A stretch of 64,000 nucleotides of DNA. Source: Brevibacterium sp. 'Marine'. GTDB lineage: Bacteria > Actinomycetota > Actinomycetes > Actinomycetales > Brevibacteriaceae. Positions 52,596 to 60,347 of the stretch are shown piece after piece. Location: NCBI RefSeq assembly GCF_012844365.1, contig NZ_CP051626.1:2418001-2482000 (forward strand), given 5' to 3'. A program made the translations under genes and the position numbers. The notes beneath the pieces were generated by a model that saw only the letters and a list, made by a program, of their open reading frames with translations, was not told the origin of the DNA and searched no databases. How positions within the stretch are numbered: the first letter of the stretch is position 1; every line of letters starts with the position of its first letter.

Positions 52596-53461
52596 TGAAC
52601 CTCGCGGCCGAACGAGTCGATCTCCCGCAGTCCCGGGGTCGATTCGATGACGGAGGTGAAGGACACTTTCTCGCTGGCCAGGGTGAGTCCGGCGAGGACG
52701 GCGAGGATGAGGCGTCGCTGTGCCGGGGTGGCGGTTTCGGCGAGGATCACGCCGATCGCCGCGCCCAGGGCGTTGGCGCCGGTGTCGCCGAGCATCGCGT
52801 CACCGGCGAGGTCGTCGGGCCACGCGGCGGCTGTGGCTCCGGCTATCGCCCCGGCAGGTGCCCAGGACACGCGGCGGTCGTGCTCGGTCAACGCCAGGGT
52901 CAGCGCTCCGGCCTTGAGTGCCCGACCGGGACGCAGATCGAGGAGGTTGAACAGGTTCGCCGAGCCCGCGATCACTCCCCCGGTGACGATGACATCCGCG
53001 GCGGCTGCGTACCAGGGGCGGTCGGTTGTCGAGTGCGTGGAGCCGAAGAGCCCGGCCGGGCGAGTGCGGCTGCGCAGGATCGCGGCGGCAGCGATCGAGG
53101 CGAGTGGGATGCCGGTGATCTTGATCGTCCCGGTCGTGATCTGACCACGGGCCAGTGCGGACAGATGACCGCGCAGTCCCTTCGAGGACCCGGATTCGCA
53201 GAAGTCGTCGACCGCGCCGAGACCGCCGGCCGCGGCCGTGGCCAGCAGGGTCGCCGCCTTCTGGCGGGAGTCTTCGATGAGCAGGCTGCCGGCCAGCAGT
53301 CCCGTCGCGACGGCGGGTCCTTCGGCGAGTGAGACGTCGCGTCCGGCGTGGTTGGTGCGCACCACGGAGTCGTGGGTGCGCAGCCGCGAGCCGAGCACGG
53401 CCTTCGTCGCGGTGAAGCCGACGAGTCCGGCGACGGCGGTGCTGACGATGGAGCGGATCAT
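52592..53461 (-). CDS. MraY/WecA-like multi-pass membrane protein
   Basis: 289 residues, about eight hydrophobic segments. Three patches resemble polyprenyl-phosphate phosphosugar transferases: GAVDDFCESGSSKGLRGH (Asp-Asp), SANLFNLLDLRPGRALK (the NxxxD region) and AMLGDTGANALGAAIG (the GDxGS-like motif). The final His-containing loop of true MraY/WecA is not visible, so activity is uncertain. Positioned between steB and murJ with 4-bp overlaps at both ends. It might start the lipid-linked glycan the neighbouring transferases extend (inference). Confidence 0.7.
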   Translation of the reverse strand: MIRSIVSTAVAGLVGFTATKAVLGSRLRTHDSVVRTNHAGRDVSLAEGPAVATGLLAGSLLIEDSRQKAATLLATAAAGGLGAVDDFCESGSSKGLRGHLSALARGQITTGTIKITGIPLASIAAAAILRSRTRPAGLFGSTHSTTDRPWYAAAADVIVTGGVIAGSANLFNLLDLRPGRALKAGALTLALTEHDRRVSWAPAGAIAGATAAAWPDDLAGDAMLGDTGANALGAAIGVILAETATPAQRRLILAVLAGLTLASEKVSFTSVIESTPGLREIDSFGREVQ

Positions 53462-54450
53462 TTCTCGTCTCCCTTCTGCGTGTCCTCGGACGACGTCTCT
53501 TCGGTCTTGCCCGGCAGGATGCCTTCGGCGTCCTCGGCGAATCCGAAGTGTCCGTGGGTTCCGGCCTCTCCGGAGGCCAGGGCCCGGACGGTGATGACGG
53601 GGCCGGCACCGAGGCCGAGTCCGTCGACCGTGCTGGCGCGGGACTTCTCCGTCCGCAGCACGTTGACGAGTCCGTTCTGTGCCGATCCGGCGTCGCCGGC
53701 GACGACCACCGAGGTGGCTTCGGCGGTGAGTGCGGTGATGAAGTCGGTGACGAGGGTGCGGGTGCCCTTGTCGTCGGAGTTCTGCGGGCTGGGCTCGGTG
53801 TCCTCGGCCAGGGTCGAGTTCTCATCGTCGATGACGATGAACAGCGAGGTCGTCTTGTGGTCCGTGTCGGTGCGCAGACGGTCGGCTTCGACGAAGGCGT
53901 CGTAGAGCTTCGCCGCCTGCTTCTCGGCATCCGCCTGGTTGTCCTCGTCCTCGAGCATCGAGGCGTCACCGGTCAGGGCGATGACGAGGGCGGCGCGGAT
54001 CGCGGTCGAGTCATCTTTCGGCAGGCTGGGGACGAGGGTCCGCAGCGTCTTGAGGAACTGTGTGGAATCGGCGAGGCTGAGCGTGTTCGGTACGAACGAG
54101 ACGTCACCGGCGATGGTGCCGTCGGCTTCCTTGACCCGGTTGCTGACCTCTTCGACCTGTTCGGAGTCCGCGTCGGGGGCGGCGATGATGCTCACTTCCT
54201 GCCCGTCGAGGATGCCGCCGATGAGTTCCGGGGCCGCGGCCGTGACGAACTCGTTCTGCTTGTCGATATTGCCCTTGGCCGCGTCGAGATCCGAGCGCAG
54301 GTTGTCGCGGTCGGTGCGCAGGGCGTCGACCTGGCTCTGCAGGGACTCCCCGATCGGTTCCTTCAGCGGTCCCGCGCCGAGGACGATGCCGACGGCCAGC
54401 GCCAGGAACACCGAGACGAGGGAGACGAGGTGGTAGCGGAAATCAATCAC
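53458..54450 (-). CDS. steB: MctB/SteB-like membrane-anchored protein (copper transporter family, Rv1698)
   Basis: 330 residues. MIDFRYHLVSLVSVFLALAVGIVLGAGPL is the signature N-terminal anchor, followed by a coiled coil (ESLQSQVDALRTDRDNLRSDLDAAKG, about 35-65) and an exposed mixed alpha/beta domain, then a charged disordered tail. M. tuberculosis Rv1698 was reported as a copper-efflux factor; the Corynebacterium glutamicum homologue SteB acts with SteA in cell division. Adjacency and 4-bp overlap with steA favour the division role. Confidence 0.87.
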   Translation of the reverse strand: MIDFRYHLVSLVSVFLALAVGIVLGAGPLKEPIGESLQSQVDALRTDRDNLRSDLDAAKGNIDKQNEFVTAAAPELIGGILDGQEVSIIAAPDADSEQVEEVSNRVKEADGTIAGDVSFVPNTLSLADSTQFLKTLRTLVPSLPKDDSTAIRAALVIALTGDASMLEDEDNQADAEKQAAKLYDAFVEADRLRTDTDHKTTSLFIVIDDENSTLAEDTEPSPQNSDDKGTRTLVTDFITALTAEATSVVVAGDAGSAQNGLVNVLRTEKSRASTVDGLGLGAGPVITVRALASGEAGTHGHFGFAEDAEGILPGKTEETSSEDTQKGDEK

Positions 54451-55682
54451 GGGTCTATTCCTTGGATGAGGCCGGCGGAGTCGGTCGATGCTGCGGGGTC
54501 GCCGCCGAAGAGGGAGCCGATCCAGCCGAAGAGGCCGTCGAGTTGGGCGCCGATGAGGCCGAGGAAGGTCTGTCCGGCCGAGGTCGCGGTCATCGCCACT
54601 CCGAGGGCGACGAGCCCGGCGACGACGAGCACGGCCAGCTGCAGGCTGGAGATGCGCTGCCGATAGAGCAGGGACACGCCCTTGGCGTCGATGAGCTTCG
54701 ATCCCACGCGCAGGCGGGTGATGAAGGTCGAGGCCATGCCCTTGCGACCCTTGTCGAGGAACTCCATGACGGTGTCGTGGGTGCCGACGGCGACGATGAG
54801 TTCGGCCCCTTTGTCATCGGCGAGGAGCATGGCGATGTCTTCGCTCGTGCCCGAGGCCGCGAAGGCCACGCAGTCGACTCCGAGGGCTTCGACCCGCTCG
54901 GTGCCCGGTGCCGTGCCGTCACGGTAGGCGTGGACGACGATCTCGGCGCCCGAGGTCAGGGCGGTGTCGGACACGGAGTCCATGTCTCCGACGATCATGT
55001 CCGGCCGGTGGCCGGCTTCGATGATGGCGTCGGCTCCGCCGTCGACGCCGATGAGCAGCGGCCGGTATTCGCGGATATAGGAGGCCAGCATCGCCAGGTC
55101 CTCCTTGTAGTGGTATCCGCGGACGACGATGAGCACATGCCGGTCGGTGAACGTCGTCTTCACCTCGGGCACGACGAGTTCGGCCGAGAGCAGGTCGGAG
55201 TCCTTGCGGATGTATTCGACCGTGTTGTCGATGAAGTCCACGAGCACGGAGTTCATTCCCGCCTCGGCGGCGTGCATATCCTCGGCGATCGTCTCGGCCG
55301 TCTGCAGGACGCCCGTGGCCACCTCGGTCTCGCCCGCGTACACGGTGGCGCCGTCGATGGAGATCTCGGCGTTCTCGTCGACCGTGTCGAAGATCTCGGC
55401 TCCGGCGGCGTCGATGAGGGGGATGCCGGCGTCGACGATGATGCTCGGGCCCAGATTCGGGTAGCGGCCGGAGATCGATTTGTCGGCGTTGATCACCGCT
55501 GCCGGCCGGCACGCGACGAGGGCTTCGGCGGAGATGCGGTCGATATCGGAGTGTTTGATGACGGCGATGTCGCCGGCCTGCAGGCGCTTCGTCAGATCCT
55601 TTGTGCGTCGGTCCAGACGGGCAGGGGCGGGACCGGACCGGGTGGGTGCGGTGAGGTTCTCACGGTGTCTGCGCACTTTCAT
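54447..55682 (-). CDS. steA: Cytokinetic ring protein SteA (Rv1697-like)
   Basis: 411 residues. A thiamin-pyrophosphokinase-like fold (ADKSISGRYPNLGPSIIVDAGIPLID; LLIGVDGGADAIIEAGHRPDMIVGDMDSVSD) is followed by a C-terminal membrane helix (SSLQLAVLVVAGLVALGVAM, about 340-360) and a short outside tail. In C. glutamicum SteA localises to the division ring with SteB. GDMDSV matches the nucleotide-binding region of the pyrophosphokinase fold, but thiamin activity is not expected. Confidence 0.9.
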   Translation of the reverse strand: MKVRRHRENLTAPTRSGPAPARLDRRTKDLTKRLQAGDIAVIKHSDIDRISAEALVACRPAAVINADKSISGRYPNLGPSIIVDAGIPLIDAAGAEIFDTVDENAEISIDGATVYAGETEVATGVLQTAETIAEDMHAAEAGMNSVLVDFIDNTVEYIRKDSDLLSAELVVPEVKTTFTDRHVLIVVRGYHYKEDLAMLASYIREYRPLLIGVDGGADAIIEAGHRPDMIVGDMDSVSDTALTSGAEIVVHAYRDGTAPGTERVEALGVDCVAFAASGTSEDIAMLLADDKGAELIVAVGTHDTVMEFLDKGRKGMASTFITRLRVGSKLIDAKGVSLLYRQRISSLQLAVLVVAGLVALGVAMTATSAGQTFLGLIGAQLDGLFGWIGSLFGGDPAASTDSAGLIQGIDP

Positions 55683-55697
55683 GGTCCGCTCATTCTC

Positions 55698-57401
55698 TCA
55701 TCTGCTGCCAACGCCGGCCTCCTTGACCTGCCGTGCGTTGTCGAGCAGTTCGGCCGCGTGGGCCTTCGCCGAGGCGGAGTCGTCCATGCCTGCCAGCATG
55801 CGGGAGAGTTCGACGACGCGTTCGGAATCGGTCAGTTCCGCCACACCTGAGCGCACGGTCTCGGCGTCATCGTCCTTGACGATGGTCACGTGGGTGTCGG
55901 CCCACGCGGCGACCTGGGGCAGGTGGGTGACGACGATGACCTGGGCACCCCGGGCGAGCTTGGCCAGGCGGCGGCCGATCTCCACGGCCGCCTTGCCGCC
56001 GACTCCGGCGTCGACTTCGTCGAAGACGTAGGTGGGGATGGATTCGCTGGCGGCGCGGACGACTTCGATGGCGAGCATGACGCGGGAGAGCTCACCGCCG
56101 CTGGCGATCTTCGCGATGTCATCGGGGAGGGAGGATTCGTGGGCGGCGAAGGTCAGCCGCACCTCGTCGGCCCCGTGGGTGGTGGGTTCGCGTTCGGAGA
56201 TCTCGAAGGCGACCGAGGCCTTCGGCATCGACAGGGCGGCGAGTTCTTCGCTGACGGCGGCGGAGAATTCGTCTGCGGTGGCCTTGCGGATCTCGGTGAG
56301 CGCCGAGGCGGCCGCCTCCATGGTCTCGCGGGCTTCAGCGAGCTCGGCGTCGAGTCCGTCGAGATCACGGTCCTCGGCTTCGAGTTCGGCGAGTTCCGCG
56401 GCCGATCGGGTTTCGAAGTCGAGGACTTCGGCGACGTCCTGACCGTAGGGGGCCAGAGTCCCGATTTCCGCGCGCCTGGCCTCGGTCTCCTCCAGCGAGG
56501 TCTCGCCGAGTTCGTCGAATCCGGAGAGGTAGTTCGACAGTTCCGCGGCGGAGTCGGACAGCCGCAGCACGGCGTCGCCCAGGGCTTCGCGGATGGTGAC
56601 GAGATCCTTGTCGGAGCCTTCGACATCGGTGATCGTGCTGATGGCCTGGTGGACGAGGTCGACAGCGGCTCCGGCATCGTCGATCTCCGAACCGAGCAGC
56701 AGGTCGTGGGCGGCGCCGACGGCGCGGGTGATCTCGGCGGCGGCGCCGAGCTTCGCCGACTGTGCGGCCAGGGTCTCGTCTTCACCGGGTTCGGGGCGGA
56801 CCTTGTCGATGGCCTCGAGGCAGCCGCGCAGCCACAGGATGCGTTCGCGGCGGGCGGCCGTGGAGTCCTTGATGCGGCTGACGCGGGCCTCGGTCTCGCG
56901 CCAGGTCTCGAAGGCGGCACGGTAGCGCTCGGCCACCTCGGCGAGAGCAGCACCACCGGCGGCGTCGAGGAGCTGCCGCTGTTGGGCGGCGCCCTTGAGG
57001 CGCAGCTGTTCGGACTGGCCGTGGAGGGTGATGAGGTCCGCGGAGATGTCGGTGAGCACGGAGATCGGCACGGTGCGCCCGCCGGCCGTCGCCCGGGCGC
57101 GGCCTTTCAGCGCCACAGTGCGGGAGATGATCGCCTCGTCGTCGGCGCTGCCGCCGGCTTCCTCGATGCGCTCGCGCACGGGTTCGGAGACTCCGGTGAA
57201 GATGCCTTCCACCTCCGCCTTCTCCGCGCCTTTGCGCACGACTCCGGAGCCGACCTTGCGGCCCATGAGCAGGGACAGGGCGGAGACGAACATGGTCTTG
57301 CCCGCACCGGTCTCACCGGTGACGACGGTGAAGCCGGTGTCGAGTTCGACGGCGGCTTCGGCGATGACACCGAGGTGGGAGATGCGCAGTTCGGAGATCA
57401 T
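55698..57401 (-). CDS. recN: DNA repair protein RecN
   Basis: 567 residues. SMC-like: N-terminal LRISHLGVIAEAAVELDTGFTVVTGETGAGKTMFVSALSLLMG (Walker A), coiled-coil arms (about 160-380), ABC signature KIASGGELSRVMLAIEVV and Walker B PTYVFDEVDAGVGG. It acts early in double-strand break repair. It starts directly after the nadK stop. Homologue Rv1696. Confidence 0.95.
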   Translation of the reverse strand: MISELRISHLGVIAEAAVELDTGFTVVTGETGAGKTMFVSALSLLMGRKVGSGVVRKGAEKAEVEGIFTGVSEPVRERIEEAGGSADDEAIISRTVALKGRARATAGGRTVPISVLTDISADLITLHGQSEQLRLKGAAQQRQLLDAAGGAALAEVAERYRAAFETWRETEARVSRIKDSTAARRERILWLRGCLEAIDKVRPEPGEDETLAAQSAKLGAAAEITRAVGAAHDLLLGSEIDDAGAAVDLVHQAISTITDVEGSDKDLVTIREALGDAVLRLSDSAAELSNYLSGFDELGETSLEETEARRAEIGTLAPYGQDVAEVLDFETRSAAELAELEAEDRDLDGLDAELAEARETMEAAASALTEIRKATADEFSAAVSEELAALSMPKASVAFEISEREPTTHGADEVRLTFAAHESSLPDDIAKIASGGELSRVMLAIEVVRAASESIPTYVFDEVDAGVGGKAAVEIGRRLAKLARGAQVIVVTHLPQVAAWADTHVTIVKDDDAETVRSGVAELTDSERVVELSRMLAGMDDSASAKAHAAELLDNARQVKEAGVGSR

Positions 57402-58343
57402 TCAGGCCTCCTTGATCGGTCCTCGCCAGCCGGAGACGGGCAGGCGGAACTTCGCGACGAGTCGGTCGGTGAACGGGCCGGTGTGGAGGCGGGCGAGCCG
57501 GATCGGCGACTTCGACCGGGTGGCTTCCACGCGGGCCCCGGACGGCAGTTCGAGGGCGCGGCGGCCGTCGCACCACAGCACGGCGGAGAATTCGGGGTTC
57601 ATCTGGGAGATCTCCACGCCGAGGCGGGAGGTCGGGTTGACGACGAGCGGTTTGGAGAACAGGGCGTGGGCGGAGATCGGCACGAGGATGAGCGCTTCGA
57701 CCTCGGGCCAGACGATGGGTCCGCCGGCGGAGAACGAGTACGCGGTCGAGCCGGTGGGGGTGGCGAGGATGACGCCGTCGCAGCCGAAGGAGGACACGGG
57801 GCGGGCGTCGACGCCGAGGACGACGTCGATCATCCGGGACTTCGAGGTCTTCTCGATGGTCGCCTCGTTCAGCGCCCAGGCGTTGAAGATGTTCTCGCCT
57901 TCGTGCCACACGGAGACGTCGAGGGCGAGCCGCTCCTCGACGGAGTAGTCGCGTTGGGAGGCACGGTGGACCGCCTCGGCGAGGTCTTCCTTCTCGCTTT
58001 CGGCGAGGAACCCGACGTGGCCCAGGTTGATGCCCATGAGCGGGGCGCCGGAACCGTGGAAGCGTTCGGCGGCGCGCAGGATCGTGCCGTCGCCGCCCAG
58101 GACGATGACGAGTTCGCAGGCGTTCTTCCACTCCCCCAGTTCGGAGGGGTCGATGATCGTGCAGTGGTTGAGGATGGGTTCGTCGTCGACGGCTTCGGCC
58201 TGGCGGGCGCGGATGCCGACGATCTCGTCGGAGAGGACGACGGGGGTGACGCCGTCGTCGAGGAGGGCCTTGAACACACTGACGGCGGCCACGGCCGACT
58301 CATCACGTTGGGGGTGCAGCAGCACCATGATGTGTCTGGTCAC
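57402..58343 (-). CDS. nadK: NAD kinase
   Basis: 313 residues, GTG start with AGGAGA 4 nt upstream. The GGDGT motif lies in VIVLGGDGTILRAAERFHGSGAPLMGINLGHVGFLAE. DGVILATPTGSTAYSFSAGGPIVWPEVEALILVPI is the NAD-binding region. It makes NADP+ using ATP or polyphosphate. It overlaps tlyA by 4 bp (GTGA). Confidence 0.95.
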   Translation of the reverse strand: MTRHIMVLLHPQRDESAVAAVSVFKALLDDGVTPVVLSDEIVGIRARQAEAVDDEPILNHCTIIDPSELGEWKNACELVIVLGGDGTILRAAERFHGSGAPLMGINLGHVGFLAESEKEDLAEAVHRASQRDYSVEERLALDVSVWHEGENIFNAWALNEATIEKTSKSRMIDVVLGVDARPVSSFGCDGVILATPTGSTAYSFSAGGPIVWPEVEALILVPISAHALFSKPLVVNPTSRLGVEISQMNPEFSAVLWCDGRRALELPSGARVEATRSKSPIRLARLHTGPFTDRLVAKFRLPVSGWRGPIKEA

Positions 58344-59146
58344 GACTCTCCTCTCATCATTTCGTCCAGGTGGGCGGGGATGTCTGCTTGGTCGAGCCTA
58401 TCGGACTGGTGGTGTGTTCGGCCTGGGCGAACACGCAGGAAGTACTCTCGATTCCCGCTCGGGCCCGGCAGGAGTGAGGGGGCGATGTCGGTGACGCGGG
58501 CGCCGTTGTCGGTCACCGCCTCGAGGACGGAGTCAATGGCGCGGCGGCGTCTGTCCCGGCTGGTGACGACTCCGTGTTTGTCCAGGGACGCACGGGCCAG
58601 TTCGAATTGGGGTTTGACCATGAGGAGGAGTTCCCCGCTCGCAGCGGTGGCGGCCAGCAGCGGGCCGATGAGCAGGCGCAGGGAGATGAAGGAGACGTCG
58701 GCGACGACGAGGTCGACGGTGGGCACGTCGGAGTCGGCGAGTTCGCGCAGATTGAGTCCTTCGCGGACGTGGACGCGCGGGTCGTCGCGGAGTATGGGCG
58801 CGAGTTGGTCGTGGCCGACGTCGACGGCCCAGACGTGCGCGACTCCGTGCGTGAGGAGGACTTGGGTGAAGCCGCCGGTGGAGGCTCCCGCGTCGAGGGC
58901 GGTCAGACCCTTGAGTCGGTCGGTGAGGTCGAAGGCGTCGAGGGCGCCGAGGAGTTTGTGGGCGCTGCGGGCGACCCAGGGGTCGGGTTCGGTGACGGTG
59001 ATGTCGTCGACGTCTCTCACGTCCTGGGAGGCTTTGGTCGCGGAGCGGCCGTTGACGCTGACGCGGCCGGCGGCGATTTCGCGGGCGGCGCGGGAGCGGG
59101 AGTTCAGCAGCCCGCGGTCGACGAGTGCCCGGTCGAGTCTGCTCAC
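58340..59146 (-). CDS. tlyA: TlyA 16S/23S rRNA 2'-O-methyltransferase
   Basis: 268 residues, GTG start. An S4 RNA-binding domain (SRLDRALVDRGLLNSRSRAAREIAAGRVSVNG) precedes a FtsJ-like methyltransferase with SAM motif LDAGASTGGFTQVLL, DLVVADVSFISLRLL and LVKPQFEL. Mycobacterial TlyA methylates 16S C1409 and 23S C1920, and its loss causes capreomycin resistance. The start is fixed by a GTGA overlap with the small gene upstream. Confidence 0.94.
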   Translation of the reverse strand: MSRLDRALVDRGLLNSRSRAAREIAAGRVSVNGRSATKASQDVRDVDDITVTEPDPWVARSAHKLLGALDAFDLTDRLKGLTALDAGASTGGFTQVLLTHGVAHVWAVDVGHDQLAPILRDDPRVHVREGLNLRELADSDVPTVDLVVADVSFISLRLLIGPLLAATAASGELLLMVKPQFELARASLDKHGVVTSRDRRRRAIDSVLEAVTDNGARVTDIAPSLLPGPSGNREYFLRVRPGRTHHQSDRLDQADIPAHLDEMMRGES

Positions 59147-59373
59147 AAGGAGCCCACCTGGGCGTCGAGGTCGTCGAGCAGGGAGTTCAGCTGTCCGTGG
59201 CGCTCGGCTGCCGGTGCCTCTCTGGCTGCGGCGAGGCCGGCCCGCCATGTCTCGACCGGGACGTCCCCACTCACCGAGGCGGGGGTCGGCGCGGAGTTAG
59301 TGCCGGGTGTCGGGTTCGGTGTCGGGGTCGGTGTCGGGCCGGGTGTCGGGGTCGGTCGCGGGGTTTCGCTCAT
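59143..59373 (-). CDS. Small Pro/Thr-rich conserved protein (Rv1693 position)
   Basis: 76 residues. The first 35 are almost only Pro-Thr dipeptide repeats (PTPTPGPTPTPTPNPTPG). The last 40 form two amphipathic helices (ETWRAGLAAAREAPAAERHGQLNSLLDDLDAQVGSL). Both ends overlap neighbours by 4 bp (ATGA with the HAD gene, GTGA with tlyA), strong evidence that it is translated. The C-terminal helices recall the short conserved protein found here in other actinobacteria. Function unknown. Confidence 0.75.
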   Translation of the reverse strand: MSETPRPTPTPGPTPTPTPNPTPGTNSAPTPASVSGDVPVETWRAGLAAAREAPAAERHGQLNSLLDDLDAQVGSL

Positions 59374-60347
59374 GAGTCCTGACCGATCCGGCGGGGCAGG
59401 CGACCGTCGGCCAGGACCGCCTCGGCGTCGGTCTCCCCTGCATCGATGGCTGCCCATGCACGCTGGAGTTCGGCTTCGATCCGGGCGGACTCACCGCGGT
59501 CGGTTCCGGTGATGAGGGCTTCGAGTCCGCGCAGATTCGGCAGGATGAAGGTCGGTCGGCTCTCGGGTCCTGTGCGCAGGGCATCGTGGATGTCGTGGAT
59601 TCCGGTGAGGACGAGGGCCGTGTCGATTCCGGCGGCACAGCCGCCTTCGATGTCGGTGTTGAGGCGGTCGCCGACCATGAGCGGGCGGTGCGCACCGAGG
59701 CGGCCGGCCGCGAAGTCCATCATGTGCGGGGCGGGTTTGCCGACGATGACGGGGGTGGAGTCGGTGAGTCGGGCGATGAGTTCGACGAAGGCACCGTTGC
59801 CGGGGACTTTCCCGGTCTCCGTGAGGAGGGAGAAGTCGGGGTTGCTCGCCCACCATTCGGCGCCGGAGCGGATGATCTCGCAGGTGCGGACGATCTTCGC
59901 GTAGTCGATCTCCGGGTCGAGTCCTTGGGCGACGGCGACGGGTTCCGCGTCCGGTGAGTCCGTGATGTCGAGGCCGGCATCGTCGAGTGCGATGCGCAGT
60001 CCGGTCGTGCCGAGGAGGTGGACGCGCGCACCGGGTCCGAAGCGTTCGGCCAGGCGTTCGGCGAGCACCTGCGCCGAGGTGGTCACCTCGTCTGCGGAGG
60101 CATCGACACCCATTCCGGTGATCTTCTCGGCGGTGGCGACGGCGGTGCGGGTGGCGTTGTTCGTGACGTAGCTGACCGGGATCGACTGGGAGTGGAGCCA
60201 GTTGATGCCGTCGGCGGCTCCGTCGATGGCGTGGGTGCCGTGGTAGACGACTCCGTCGAGGTCGAACAGGACGCAGTCGATGGGCGTACCCGGGGACTCG
60301 GGCGGGCGCCCATCTGCTGTGCTGTCCTGTTCGGCGGTCAGTGTCAC
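59370..60347 (-). CDS. HAD-superfamily hydrolase, NagD/phosphoglycolate-phosphatase type
   Basis: 325 residues. Motif I DCVLFDLDGVVYHG (nucleophile Asp), motif II VSYVTNNATRT, a large type-II cap (about 95-210), motif III VGKPAPHMMDFA (Lys) and motif IV MVGDRLNTDIEGGCAAGI. It dephosphorylates small sugar or nucleotide phosphates. Homologue Rv1692. The C-terminal 60 residues (SARIEAELQRAWAAIDAG) extend past the HAD core. Confidence 0.9.
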   Translation of the reverse strand: MTLTAEQDSTADGRPPESPGTPIDCVLFDLDGVVYHGTHAIDGAADGINWLHSQSIPVSYVTNNATRTAVATAEKITGMGVDASADEVTTSAQVLAERLAERFGPGARVHLLGTTGLRIALDDAGLDITDSPDAEPVAVAQGLDPEIDYAKIVRTCEIIRSGAEWWASNPDFSLLTETGKVPGNGAFVELIARLTDSTPVIVGKPAPHMMDFAAGRLGAHRPLMVGDRLNTDIEGGCAAGIDTALVLTGIHDIHDALRTGPESRPTFILPNLRGLEALITGTDRGESARIEAELQRAWAAIDAGETDAEAVLADGRLPRRIGQDS

